Below are positions 8,112 to 17,467 of a DNA stretch of 64,000 nt, piece by piece (positions within the stretch are counted from its first letter, which is position 1; every line of letters begins with the position of its first letter). The DNA comes from Streptomyces actinomycinicus (GTDB lineage: Bacteria > Actinomycetota > Actinomycetes > Streptomycetales > Streptomycetaceae): the NCBI RefSeq assembly GCF_016741775.1, contig NZ_JAERRK010000002.1, positions 558,001-622,000 on the forward strand, read 5' to 3'. Under the pieces are notes generated by a model. It was not told the origin of the DNA, did no database searches, and was given only the letters and a program-made list of their open reading frames with translations. The position numbers and the translations under genes were made by a program.

Positions 8112-8409
8112 CTGGCCGAAAACCGCCGCCCGAAGGAGAGCCTCCGCCTTCCGGAGAGCGACCGGCCCTCCCCGGAGAGCGACCGGTGCCGGCGGATGGC
8201 GAGCGATCGGCCCGTCCCGGCGGTCCCGAACCTCGAAGTGTGGCCGCTACACACACATCTCCCCCACTGAAATGACATGAACGGTTCACCGAGACGCTGT
8301 CTTCGGCGCCCGGAGCCGACAATGTCCGGCCATTGACTCTCCCCGCGCGGGGCACGCCGTTCCCGCACATGTCGCTGCATGTCCTGCACGGTGCATGAGG
8401 GGGCCATAC
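8112..8409. other. Intergenic region before the Pst-like locus
   Basis: No gene is seen. Two copies of CCGGAGAGCGACCGG start at 8151 and 8172 (21-base period). A single GTTCACC (8284-8290) resembles one half of a Streptomyces PHO box, but the second 11-base direct repeat expected for PhoP binding is not evident. A less GC-rich stretch with CTACACACACATCTCCCCC around 8250 is a plausible promoter area for pstC. Confidence 0.4.
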
Positions 8410-9456
8410 GTGGTGTCCGCGGTAGAGGGGTCCGGCAGAACGGAGCCCAGCAGATCCGAACGGCCGGAAAAACCTGAAAGCCCACCGCCCCGGCGGACGT
8501 TCGCCGCGCGCGGCCTCGGGGACCGGATCTTCCGCTACCTGCTCACGGCCACCGGCGTGACCGTCCTCACGATCATGGCGGCGGTCGGCCTCTTCCTGCT
8601 GCTCAGGGCCGGACAGGCGCTGCGGGCCCGCGGCTTCGCCTTCCTCACCACCGCCGAATGGCAGCCGGACGTCCACCGGTTCGGCATCGCCGCGGTCCTC
8701 ACCGGAACCCTGCTGATCGCCGCCGTGGCCGTCACGATCTCGGTGCCGCTGGCCGTGGGCACCGCACTGTTCATCTCCGACGTGGCCCCGCGCCCGCTGC
8801 GGCGCACGCTCGTCACGATGGTCGACCTGATGGCGGCCGTGCCGTCGGTGGTGTACGGGCTGTGGGGCCTGTTCTTCCTCCAGCAGCACGTGATCGGCCT
8901 GTCACGCTGGCTGAGCGACTGGTTCGGCTGGATCCCCCTGTTCACGGTGGACGGCACCCAGCCCGGCGAGCCGCTCGCCTCCGAGAGCGTCTACACCGCC
9001 TCCACCTTCGTCGCCGGGATCGTCGTCGCCCTCATGGTGGCGCCGATCCAGTGCTCGGTGATGCGCGAGGTGTTCGCGCAGGCCCCGGCCGGCGAGCGGG
9101 AAGGCGCGTACGCGCTCGGCGCGACCCGCTGGGGCATGATCCGGGCGGTCGTCCTGCCGTACGGCAAGGGCGGGATCATCGGCGGCACGATGCTCGGGCT
9201 CGGCCGGGCGCTCGGCGAGACCATCGCCGTCTACCTGATCATCTCGCCGGTCTTCGTCATCCAGCCGCACATCCTGCAGACCGGCTCGAACTCCGTCTCG
9301 TCCCTCATCGCCCTGCACTACGGCGACGCCTCCGCCTTCGGCATGTCGGCGCTGATGGCGGCGGGCCTGGCGCTGTTCCTGCTCACCCTGGCGGTCAACT
9401 TCACCGCTTCCTCCATCGTGGCCCGTTCCCGGTCCGGCGCGCAGAGCGAGGCATGA
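8410..9456 (+). CDS. pstC: Phosphate-type ABC transporter permease PstC
   Basis: PstC is one of two membrane subunits of a Pst-type importer. The protein has about six hydrophobic helices, starting at LLTATGVTVLTIMAAVGLFLLL. The binding-protein-dependent permease signature reads EGAYALGATRWGMIRAVVLP, with GRALGETIAVYLII after it. Length (348 residues) is somewhat above average because of a 40-residue Pro/Arg-rich N-terminus. I prefer GTG 8410 because GAGGGGG lies six bases upstream; ATG 8395 is an in-frame alternative. It is separated by one base from pstA. No convincing PHO box lies upstream, so PhoP control is doubtful. Confidence 0.9.
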   Translation: MVSAVEGSGRTEPSRSERPEKPESPPPRRTFAARGLGDRIFRYLLTATGVTVLTIMAAVGLFLLLRAGQALRARGFAFLTTAEWQPDVHRFGIAAVLTGTLLIAAVAVTISVPLAVGTALFISDVAPRPLRRTLVTMVDLMAAVPSVVYGLWGLFFLQQHVIGLSRWLSDWFGWIPLFTVDGTQPGEPLASESVYTASTFVAGIVVALMVAPIQCSVMREVFAQAPAGEREGAYALGATRWGMIRAVVLPYGKGGIIGGTMLGLGRALGETIAVYLIISPVFVIQPHILQTGSNSVSSLIALHYGDASAFGMSALMAAGLALFLLTLAVNFTASSIVARSRSGAQSEA

Positions 9457-9457
9457 G

Positions 9458-10849
9458 ATGACCGTCGCAGAGATGGAAAAGGCCGGCGAAGAGAGGGAAA
9501 GGCCCGGCGAAGCGACCGGGTCCGCTCCCGCGGTGGCCGCCGCCGGACTCCCGGACGTCCCCCGGCGCATCGGCGGTGTCACCCGCTCCGGCGTCCTGTC
9601 GCTGCTGGGCGCCGCCGCCTCGGGCCTGTGCACGGCCGTGCTGCTGTTCGGCGAACTCGCCCCGTTCTCCGGCGCACTGGGCTTCACCGTCACGGGGTAC
9701 GCCGCCTTCCTGCTGGTCTACGCCGTTCTCACCGGCCTGGAGGAGGACGCGCAGGCGGTACGGGACCGGGTGATGACCGTGGTGCTGTGGAGCGCGGCCG
9801 CACTGCTGTTCAGCGGTCTCGCCCTGGTCGTCGGCTTCACCGCCTGGCGGGGCCGGGAGGCGCTGCCGCACACCAACTTCTTCACCCAGGACATGCAGGC
9901 GGCCGGCCCCCTGGACCCGCTCACCAACGGCGGTGTCGCGCACGCGATGCTCGGCACCCTCACGATGATCAGCATCGCCCTGCTGATCACGGTCCCGCTC
10001 GGACTGGCCTGCGCGGTCTACCTCAACCAGATCCCCGGCCGCTTCTCCCGCTTCGTGCGGACGATCGTGGAGGCGATGACCGCGCTGCCCTCGATCGTGG
10101 CCGGACTGATGGTGTACGCCACCTGGATCCTCGGGCTCGGCATGCAGAAGTCGGGGCTCGCGGCCGGGTTCGCGATCAGCGTGATGATGCTGCCGATCGT
10201 GATCCGGGCGGCGGACGTGGTGCTGCGGCTGGTGCCGGGCACGCTGACGGAGGCGGCGGAGGCGCTGGGCGCGCCGCGCTGGCGGACCGTGTGGCACGTG
10301 GTGCTGCCCACCGCACGCTCCGGCCTGGCCACCGCGGTCATCCTCGGCACCGCGCGCGGCATCGGCGAGACCTCGCCGGTCCTGCTGACCGCCGGCTTCA
10401 CGGCGGGGCTCAACGCGGACCCCACCGAGGGGCCGATGGTGTCGCTGCCCCTGGCCGTCTTCAACTTCGTCAAATCACCCGAGCCGGCGATGATCGCCCG
10501 CGGTTTCGGCGCGGCGGCGGTCCTGATGGCCCTGGTGCTGGTCCTCTTCGCCGTCGCCCGCGTCATCGGCGGCCGGGGACCGGGCCACCAGAGCAGGCGC
10601 CAGACCCGCAAGGCGCTCCGCGCGTCCCGCAGGGACTCCGAGCGGTTCGCCGAACTCCACGGGCCGGGCCTGCGCTTGTTCGAGACCGGCCCTGCCGACG
10701 ACGGCCCCGACGGCCCCGACGGCCCCGACGACTCCGGCAACCCCGACGCCCCCGGCGACTCCCGCGACGCCGACGCCCCCGCAGCCGCCGACGCCCCCGA
10801 CCCCGCCGACGGCGAACAGCCCTCGTCCTCCGTAGGAGACACGCACTGA
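9458..10849 (+). CDS. pstA: Phosphate-type ABC transporter permease PstA
   Basis: This is the second permease subunit. Residues from about 40 to 380 hold six or more membrane helices and the conserved loop EAAEALGAPRWRTVWHVVLP followed by GIGETSPVLLTAGF, typical of PstA. At 463 residues it is far longer than ordinary PstA (about 280-300). The excess lies in an extra N-terminal membrane region and in a hydrophilic C-terminal tail of about 90 residues, very rich in Asp, Pro and Ala (repeats of DGPDGPD type, then PDAPGDSRDADAPAAADA). The stop overlaps the next start as TGATG, so translation is coupled to the binding protein gene. Confidence 0.9.
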   Translation: MTVAEMEKAGEERERPGEATGSAPAVAAAGLPDVPRRIGGVTRSGVLSLLGAAASGLCTAVLLFGELAPFSGALGFTVTGYAAFLLVYAVLTGLEEDAQAVRDRVMTVVLWSAAALLFSGLALVVGFTAWRGREALPHTNFFTQDMQAAGPLDPLTNGGVAHAMLGTLTMISIALLITVPLGLACAVYLNQIPGRFSRFVRTIVEAMTALPSIVAGLMVYATWILGLGMQKSGLAAGFAISVMMLPIVIRAADVVLRLVPGTLTEAAEALGAPRWRTVWHVVLPTARSGLATAVILGTARGIGETSPVLLTAGFTAGLNADPTEGPMVSLPLAVFNFVKSPEPAMIARGFGAAAVLMALVLVLFAVARVIGGRGPGHQSRRQTRKALRASRRDSERFAELHGPGLRLFETGPADDGPDGPDGPDDSGNPDAPGDSRDADAPAAADAPDPADGEQPSSSVGDTH

Positions 10850-12582
10850 TGTCCAGCCTTGTCATCAACGCCCTACGACGGCTGGGCATCCTGGCCGCCC
10901 TGATAGGGATCCTCAGCACCGCCACCCCGGCGTCGGCCGACAGCTACACGCCCATCTCGGGCGCGGGCTCCACCTGGGCCGAGAACGCCGTCGACGAGTG
11001 GCGCCGGGCCGTCAACCAGTACGGCATGCGCATCAGCTACGCCGGCACCGGCTCCTCCGACGGCCGCCGCCAGTTCCTCAGCGGCACCGTGGACTTCGCG
11101 GTCTCGGACATCCCGTTCCAGACCCACCCGACCGACGGCTCCGCCGCGGAACGCCCGGCGGCCGGCTCGTACGCCTACATGCCGATCGTGGCCGGCGGCA
11201 CCGTCTTCATGTACCACCTGACGGTCAACGGCAAGCGGGTCACCAACCTGCGGCTGTCCGGGGACGTCGTCACGAAGATCTTCACCGGGGTCATCCGGAC
11301 CTGGGACGACCCGGTCATCAAGGCCGACAACCCCGGGCTGCAGCTGCCCCACCGCACGATCGTCCCGGTCGTCCGCTCCGACGGCTCCGGTTCCACCGCC
11401 CAGTTCACGCTGTGGATGGCCAACCAGCACAAGTCGCTGTGGCAGGCGTACTGCCGCCGCGTCGGCCGCTCCGGCGCCTGCGGGCAGACCTCGTACTACC
11501 CGACCGTCCCCGGCATGATCGCCCAGTCCGGCGACCTCGGTGTGGCGGGCTACGTGGCCCAGAACTACGGCGAGGGCGCGATCGGTTACGTCAACTACTC
11601 CTACGCGCTCAACGCGCACTACCCGGTCGCCAAGGTCCTCAACCACGCCGGCTACTACACCGAGCCCACCCCGCAGAACGTGGCGGTCTCCCTGCTCAAG
11701 GCGAAGATCAACACGAACAGGCGCAGCCCGGACTACCTCACCCAGCAGCTCGACGGCGTCTACAACGACAGCGACAAGCGCAACTACCCGCTGTCCAGCT
11801 ACTCGTACATGATCCTGCCGCTGAAGGTGCAGGGCACCTTCACCAAGGTCAAGGGCAAGACGCTCGGCGCGTTCTCGTACTACTTCATGTGCCAGGGCCA
11901 GCAGCAGGCTCCCCAGCTCGGCTACTCGCCGCTGCCCATCAACCTGGTGAAGGCGGGCTTCGACCAGATCCGCCGGATCCCGGGCGTGCAGGCGCAGAAC
12001 ATCAACATCAAGAACTGCAACAACCCCACCTTCACGCCCGACGGCCACAACCGGCTCGCCGACACCGCGCCCTACCCGCCGGCCTGCGACAAGAAGGGCG
12101 CCCCGCCGTGCACCACGGGCACCGGCGGCACCAAGGACGACGGCGGCGGCACGGGCGGCGCGTCGGGCGGTCCGGGCAACGGAGGCGGTACCGGCGGCGG
12201 TTCCGGGAACGGCGGTACGGCCGGGGGCGGTGGCGGCGGGTCCGGCTCCGGGCCGGGATCCGGGTCGGGGCCGGGATCGGGGAGCGGGGGCGCGCAGCCG
12301 TCCGTCGACCCCGACACCGGGCAGACCATCGCCCCGGGCGGCGGCTCCGGCGCCGGCGGCAACGGCGGCGGCGGTACGGCGGCCGACGGGACCATCGCCC
12401 TCGCCCAGCCGGTCGCCGTGGCAGCCGGGCACGGCTGGACCGGGACGCAGACCCTGATGCTGCTCGCCGCGTTCCTCGTCCTCGGCCTGCTCCTGCTGCC
12501 CTCCCTGGTCTCCCGGCTGGTCGGCTCCCGTTCCGGACTCGACGCCGGCCGCGACCGCGGGGACGAAGGGAGCACCCGGTGA
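10849..12582 (+). CDS. pstS: PstS-like binding protein with Gly-rich stalk and C-terminal membrane anchor
   Basis: The 577-residue protein begins with a signal peptide (LGILAALIGILSTATPASA). A PstS-like domain follows to about residue 400: SYTPISGAGSTWAENAVDEW, YAGTGSSDGRRQF, VDFAVSDIPF, and VVRSDGSGSTAQFTLWM, the anion-binding Ser-Gly-Ser-Thr turn. It then has a stalk of some 110 residues made largely of Gly and Ser, a single hydrophobic helix (LMLLAAFLVLGLLLLPSLV) and a short charged tail. Ordinary PstS is a lipoprotein of about 370 residues with neither stalk nor anchor. No LPxTG or LAxTG sorting motif is visible before the helix. It overlaps the next gene by GTGA. Confidence 0.88.
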   Translation: MSSLVINALRRLGILAALIGILSTATPASADSYTPISGAGSTWAENAVDEWRRAVNQYGMRISYAGTGSSDGRRQFLSGTVDFAVSDIPFQTHPTDGSAAERPAAGSYAYMPIVAGGTVFMYHLTVNGKRVTNLRLSGDVVTKIFTGVIRTWDDPVIKADNPGLQLPHRTIVPVVRSDGSGSTAQFTLWMANQHKSLWQAYCRRVGRSGACGQTSYYPTVPGMIAQSGDLGVAGYVAQNYGEGAIGYVNYSYALNAHYPVAKVLNHAGYYTEPTPQNVAVSLLKAKINTNRRSPDYLTQQLDGVYNDSDKRNYPLSSYSYMILPLKVQGTFTKVKGKTLGAFSYYFMCQGQQQAPQLGYSPLPINLVKAGFDQIRRIPGVQAQNINIKNCNNPTFTPDGHNRLADTAPYPPACDKKGAPPCTTGTGGTKDDGGGTGGASGGPGNGGGTGGGSGNGGTAGGGGGGSGSGPGSGSGPGSGSGGAQPSVDPDTGQTIAPGGGSGAGGNGGGGTAADGTIALAQPVAVAAGHGWTGTQTLMLLAAFLVLGLLLLPSLVSRLVGSRSGLDAGRDRGDEGSTR

Positions 12583-15269
12583 CACCCCGTACCCCGGCGG
12601 CACGCCTGCGTACGCGCTCCCGCCGTGCCCTCACCCGCCTGCTCGCCGGCGCCGCCGTCGGCGCCCTGGCCGGGCTGGCCGTCGCCCAGGCGGCCCCGTC
12701 CGCCGCCGCGGCCGGCGACGGCACCCGCTCCGCCGTCACGGTCTCCGGGCGCGGCGAGTTCAAGGACATGAGGTTCACGGTGGACCGCACCACCCACCTC
12801 ACCAGCCAGGCGATCAAGGTGACCTGGACCGGCGGCACCCCGACCGCCTTCGCGGGCACGCTGTTCAACACCGACTTCGTGCAGATCATGCAGTGCTGGG
12901 GCGAGGACGACCACAGCGTGCCCGGCAACCCGGGCCCGCCGCGCACCCAGTGCCAGTACGGCGCCTCCCCCACCACCGACCGCGGCAACTGGCCCGGCAA
13001 CGGCCAGGACGACACCCGCCAGGTCTTCTACAGCGCCGCCCCCACCAACTACGGCCAGGACGACGTCTACGGCGCCGCCAACCCCAACGCCCCCGCCGAG
13101 GTGCCGTTCAAGGCGGTCGACGGCACGGTCATCACCACCAACACGCAGAACAACCCCTTCTACAACCGCAACACCACCAACGAGGTCGACTTCGCCCGCA
13201 CCGGCGCCGACGGCACCGGCCAGGAGTACTTCGAGGTGCAGACCGCCAACGAGGCCCCGCACCTGGGCTGCGGCCTGCCCGTCGGCGCGGGCCGCACGGC
13301 GGGACCCCGCCCCTGCTGGCTGGTGATCGTCCCGCAGGGGCACCTGGACCTGGACGGCAAGCCGTACACCGACCACAGCCAGGTCAACGCGGGCTCCCCG
13401 GTCTCCTCCACCAACTGGAAGAACCGCATCGCGATCCCGCTCGGGTTCAACCAGGTCGGCACCAACTGTGCGCTCGGCGCCAAGGAGCGGCCCACCGTCG
13501 GCAGCGAGCTGGCCGCCGACGCCGTGACCAGCTGGCAGGCGGCCCTGTGCCCGGCCGGCAAGGTCTACGGCTACACGCAGCTGGGTGAACCGGACACCCG
13601 CGCCCGGCTCACCGCCGACGGCGCGGGCGGCCTCGGCTTCACCACCCGGGCGCTGGGCGCCGACACCGGCACGTCGGCCCCGTCCGGGACGACGACGTAC
13701 GCGCCCGTCGCACTCTCCGGTGCCGTGATCGGGTTCACCATCGAACGCCGGCCCAGGGCCGGGGCACCGGACGACATCCGCAGGCTGGCCGGCACGAAGG
13801 TGGAATCGATCAAGCTCACCCCCCGCCTGGTCGCCAAGCTGCTGACCGAGTCGTACCGCAACTCGCCCTGGGGCGCGGTCCTCAGCAACCGCACCGCCCG
13901 GGGCTACGGCTGGGCGAAGAACAACCCCGCCGGGCTCGCCACCGACCCCGAGTTCGTCTCGCTCAACCCCGAGTTCGCCTACCTGTCGGTCGCCGAGACC
14001 CCGGCCACCGACACCGACCTGCTCACCTCGCTCGGCCACACCGACACCGCCCGCGCCCTGTGGCAGTGGATCCTGGCCGACAAGCAGGCCCGGCAGTTCC
14101 TCGCCGGGGTCTCCGACGACTGGGGCACACGGGTCAACCCGTACTACAGCACCAACCCGGACCTGAACCCCGCCGGCGCCGCCTTCGACCCCGCGCACGC
14201 CGACGACTACCCGAAGTCCGACCCGTGGTGCACCGTCCCGCCCGGCACCGACGCGCCCAAGGACGCCACCCAGTGCATGACGGACTTCCACCCCTACGTC
14301 ACCGACATGCACGCCGGTGCCCTGCACACCCGGCGCGCCGACATCCTGTGGAAGTCGACCTGGGACCCGCTGGCCAACCCGCCCGCGTACAGGCTGCCCG
14401 GCCCGCAGACGGTCGGTTCCCGGTTCGTCATCACGGTCACCGACGCCGCCTCGGCCGCCCGCTACGGCCTGCAGACCGCGCACCTGCGCAACGCGGCCGG
14501 CAAGTTCACCGCCCCCACGCCGGACGCGCTGACCGAGGCCGCCAAGAGCGCCGCCGGCAAGGACGTCGCCGAGATCAGCCCGGCGGACGCCACCGCGAAG
14601 GGGGCCTACCCGCTCGCCCAGCTGGTGTGGGCGGCCGTACGACCCGGCTCGCTCGCGGCGGACGCCCGCGCGGACTACGCGGCGCTGCTGCGGTACGCCG
14701 CCGGTGACGGCCAGGTCGCCGGAGCCGCCCCGGGCCGGCTCCCCGCCGGGTACGCCCCGCTCTCCCACGGCCTGCGCGAGCGTGCCCTGAAGGCCGCCGA
14801 CGCGCTGCTGCACTACACCGGCCCGGGCCCCGGCGGGGACGACGGCGGCACGGACGGCGGCACCACCGGCGGCTCGAGCGGCGGCACCACCGGCGGCGGC
14901 GAGGAGACCACCGGCAACGGCACCGGTTCGAGCGGCACGCTCTCCGGCGGCGCCTCGGGCGACGGCGGTGCGGCCGACGGCGGCAACGGCGGCGGCGGTT
15001 CGGCGTCGCCGAGCGCGAAGGCGTCGTACGACGGCGGCGAGGCCGTCCAGACGACCGCCGCCGGGACCACCCCCGACGACCCCGGAAACCCGCTGCGGTA
15101 CGCCGTGCCGGCCGGGGCCGCGCTCGGCGCCGCCGCCGGGCTCGGGGCGCCCTTCGCCGGTGGCCGCCGGCTGCGGCTGCCCCTGCGGCTGCCGCTGCCC
15201 GGCGGCCGCACGGTGACGGTCCTACCCGCCTTCACCCTGCCGGAGTGGCTGCGCAGGCCGCAGCCCTGA
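12579..15269 (+). CDS. Large secreted, membrane-anchored surface protein of the Pst-like locus
   Basis: The protein is 896 residues, starting at a GTG that overlaps the pstS-like stop. An Arg-rich signal peptide ends near APSAAAAGDG. The body, about 700 residues, has short sections that recall periplasmic binding proteins (TPRLVAKLLTESYRNSPWG and AVSGAVIGFTIER-like strands) but no full PstS signature. Paired cysteines occur in QCWGEDD, TQCQYG, GCGLPVG, PCWLVIV, NCALGAK and DPWCTVPP, so disulfides are likely. The C-terminal 180 residues are a Gly/Thr/Ser stalk followed by a hydrophobic stretch (YAVPAGAALGAAAGLGAPF) and a basic tail. I do not recognise a family; proteins of this kind sit beside similar Pst-like genes in other streptomycetes, as far as I recall. 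Confidence 0.8.
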   Translation: MTPRTPAARLRTRSRRALTRLLAGAAVGALAGLAVAQAAPSAAAAGDGTRSAVTVSGRGEFKDMRFTVDRTTHLTSQAIKVTWTGGTPTAFAGTLFNTDFVQIMQCWGEDDHSVPGNPGPPRTQCQYGASPTTDRGNWPGNGQDDTRQVFYSAAPTNYGQDDVYGAANPNAPAEVPFKAVDGTVITTNTQNNPFYNRNTTNEVDFARTGADGTGQEYFEVQTANEAPHLGCGLPVGAGRTAGPRPCWLVIVPQGHLDLDGKPYTDHSQVNAGSPVSSTNWKNRIAIPLGFNQVGTNCALGAKERPTVGSELAADAVTSWQAALCPAGKVYGYTQLGEPDTRARLTADGAGGLGFTTRALGADTGTSAPSGTTTYAPVALSGAVIGFTIERRPRAGAPDDIRRLAGTKVESIKLTPRLVAKLLTESYRNSPWGAVLSNRTARGYGWAKNNPAGLATDPEFVSLNPEFAYLSVAETPATDTDLLTSLGHTDTARALWQWILADKQARQFLAGVSDDWGTRVNPYYSTNPDLNPAGAAFDPAHADDYPKSDPWCTVPPGTDAPKDATQCMTDFHPYVTDMHAGALHTRRADILWKSTWDPLANPPAYRLPGPQTVGSRFVITVTDAASAARYGLQTAHLRNAAGKFTAPTPDALTEAAKSAAGKDVAEISPADATAKGAYPLAQLVWAAVRPGSLAADARADYAALLRYAAGDGQVAGAAPGRLPAGYAPLSHGLRERALKAADALLHYTGPGPGGDDGGTDGGTTGGSSGGTTGGGEETTGNGTGSSGTLSGGASGDGGAADGGNGGGGSASPSAKASYDGGEAVQTTAAGTTPDDPGNPLRYAVPAGAALGAAAGLGAPFAGGRRLRLPLRLPLPGGRTVTVLPAFTLPEWLRRPQP

Positions 15270-15386
15270 CCCGGCCCCACGGACGGCCGCCCGCCCCGAC
15301 AGGCACTCGGGGCGGACGGCCCGCACCACCCTGCCAGATCCCTCTCCCTTCTCCCTCTTCTCCGTACTACCGTCAGGAGACTCTCG

Positions 15387-17384
15387 ATGCGCAGAACGCG
15401 CTCATCGGCGGCGCTCGTCGCCGCCGCCGTGGTGGCCGGCGGCCTGGCTCTGGCGAGCCCCGCGCACGCCGACCCCACCCCCGCCGGGACCTTCCGCAAG
15501 CTGGTCGGCGTCGGCTCCGACACCACCCAGGACGTGCTCAACGCCCTGGCCGGCGACACGGTGAACAACAAGAGCTACGCCGACACGGCCGTGAAGTCGG
15601 CGAGCGGCGCGGGCATCGCCTCGTACGACGCGATCGAGCCCGGAACCGGCTCCACCAGCTCCTCCGTCCAGACCCGCTCCGGCGGCCCGGCGTTCCTGCG
15701 CCCGAACGGCTCCGGCAAGGGCCGGCTCGCCCTCAGCGAGTCGCTGACCGGCGACAAGTACCCGGACTCCGCCGGCGTCTCCATCAAGAACCAGGTCGAC
15801 TTCGCCCGCTCCTCCAGCGGCCCGAGCACCTCCGGCACCGCACTGACCTACATCCCGTTCGCCCGGGACGCGGTCGGCGTCGCGGTGAAGGGCCCGGCGC
15901 TGGACAGCCTCACCGTGGACCAGCTGCACGACATCTACTCCGGTGCGCTCACCAAGGTGGGCGGGCAGACCGTGCACCCGAAGATCCCGCAGAGCAGCTC
16001 CGGCACCCGCAAGTTCTTCCTGTCGGCGATCGGCCTGACCGACGCCACGCTCTCCCCGGACATCCCGACCGTCCAGGAGAACCAGGCCGACAGCGCGATC
16101 ACCGAGGACGGCGCGCTGGTGCCGTTCTCCGTCGGCAGCTGGATCGCCCAGAACAACGGCGTCGCCCCGGACTACAGCAAGGCCGCGGCGGCGGCCGGCG
16201 CGCACCTGGCGGCCGTGCAGCTGCCCGGTGACTCCGGCGCCACCACCCCGGTGATCACGGTCAACGGCAAGCTGTCCCCGGTCACCGCCTACTACGAGAA
16301 CGCCACCTTCGGCCGGGACGTCTACAACGTCGTGCCGTCCCGGGCGATCGACCCGGCCGGCATCTTCTACGACAAGGACCTCTACGACGTCTTCGTCACC
16401 AGCGGCAGCCACAAGGCCGCCCTGGCGTCGGACGCCGCCGAGAAGGTCATCGCCGACTTCGGCTTCGTCAACGAGCCGTACAACGGCTCCGTCAGCGTGG
16501 CCAAGCACGCCAAGCTGGGCGGCCTGGAGGAGTCGGGCATCGACACCTCCACGCCCGCCAAGCCGGGGAACCTGAAGGCCGCCCCGGGTGACGCGAGCCT
16601 GAAGCTGTCCTGGACGGCGCCGGCGCCCACCGGTCTGCCGCTCACCGACTACCGGATCACACTGACCCGGGCCGACGGCACGGTGGCGGCGGTCAAGGAC
16701 GTCCCCGCGCCGGCCACCTCGTACACCTTCACCGGTCTGGCCGACGGCACCTACACGGCCGTGGTCGCGGGCGCCAACCTCAACGGCACCGGCGCCCCCG
16801 CGACCTGGACCGGCGCGGTCAGGTTCGCCAGCACCACCAAGGCGACGGCCGCCACCACCGCGTACGGCAGGACGCCGAAGGTGACCGTCACGGTGACCGG
16901 CTCGCACGGCGTGGCCCCCACCGGCAAGGTCACCGTGAAGGAGGGCTCCACGGTCCTCGGCACCGGCGCCCTGGACGGCTCCGGCAAGGCCTCCGTCGCC
17001 CTGTCGAACCACCTCAAGGTCGCCACGCACACGCTGACCGTCTCCTACGCGGGCAACGGCAAGCTCAACGCGTCCTCCACCACGGCCACCCTGAAGATCA
17101 CCAAGGCGACGCCGTCGGTGAGCAGCTCCGCACCCGGCTCCATCAGCCACACCGCGAGGGCCAAGGTCTCCGTCAAGGTCACCGCGACCGGCACCACCCC
17201 GGGCGGCACCGTGCGCATCTACGAGGGCTCCAAGGTCCTCGCCACGGGCACGCTGAGCGGCGGCAAGGTGACCGTCACCCTGCCGAAGCTGAGCCGCGGC
17301 TCGCACAAGCTGCACGCCTTCTACGCCGGCTCCTCGACGGTGAACTCCAGGTCGGGCGCCGACTTCACCGTCAAGTCCACCTGA
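15387..17384 (+). CDS. Secreted PstS-like binding protein with Fn3 and two Ig-like repeats
   Basis: This 665-residue secreted protein has a signal peptide ([23 protein letters not shown]). Residues of about 35-380 form a PstS-like domain: [55 protein letters not shown] and [16 protein letters not shown] fibronectin type III domain follows ([20 protein letters not shown] through [15 protein letters not shown]). Two bacterial Ig-like (Big_3) domains end the protein, with paired strands [15 protein letters not shown] and [15 protein letters not shown]. There is no membrane anchor or sorting signal, so it is probably released or held by its repeats. It is the third binding-type protein in the locus, 117 bases after the large surface protein, with its own AGGAG box. 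Confidence 0.85.
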   Translation: MRRTRSSAALVAAAVVAGGLALASPAHADPTPAGTFRKLVGVGSDTTQDVLNALAGDTVNNKSYADTAVKSASGAGIASYDAIEPGTGSTSSSVQTRSGGPAFLRPNGSGKGRLALSESLTGDKYPDSAGVSIKNQVDFARSSSGPSTSGTALTYIPFARDAVGVAVKGPALDSLTVDQLHDIYSGALTKVGGQTVHPKIPQSSSGTRKFFLSAIGLTDATLSPDIPTVQENQADSAITEDGALVPFSVGSWIAQNNGVAPDYSKAAAAAGAHLAAVQLPGDSGATTPVITVNGKLSPVTAYYENATFGRDVYNVVPSRAIDPAGIFYDKDLYDVFVTSGSHKAALASDAAEKVIADFGFVNEPYNGSVSVAKHAKLGGLEESGIDTSTPAKPGNLKAAPGDASLKLSWTAPAPTGLPLTDYRITLTRADGTVAAVKDVPAPATSYTFTGLADGTYTAVVAGANLNGTGAPATWTGAVRFASTTKATAATTAYGRTPKVTVTVTGSHGVAPTGKVTVKEGSTVLGTGALDGSGKASVALSNHLKVATHTLTVSYAGNGKLNASSTTATLKITKATPSVSSSAPGSISHTARAKVSVKVTATGTTPGGTVRIYEGSKVLATGTLSGGKVTVTLPKLSRGSHKLHAFYAGSSTVNSRSGADFTVKST

Positions 17385-17467
17385 TCCGTCCCCACCCGCA
17401 CCGCTGCCAGGGAGCCCGCCCCCGCTCCCCGGCAGCCCCCTACGCACAGTGAAGGAGGCGGGCCGCC

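Noticed and set aside
8280..8300. PHO box for the Pst-like operon
   Set aside because: Only one GTTCACC is present; the 11-base direct repeat needed for PhoP binding is not evident.
12150..12582. LPxTG or LAxTG sorting signal before the C-terminal helix of the PstS-like protein
   Set aside because: No such pentapeptide is seen in this protein, nor in the following large surface protein.
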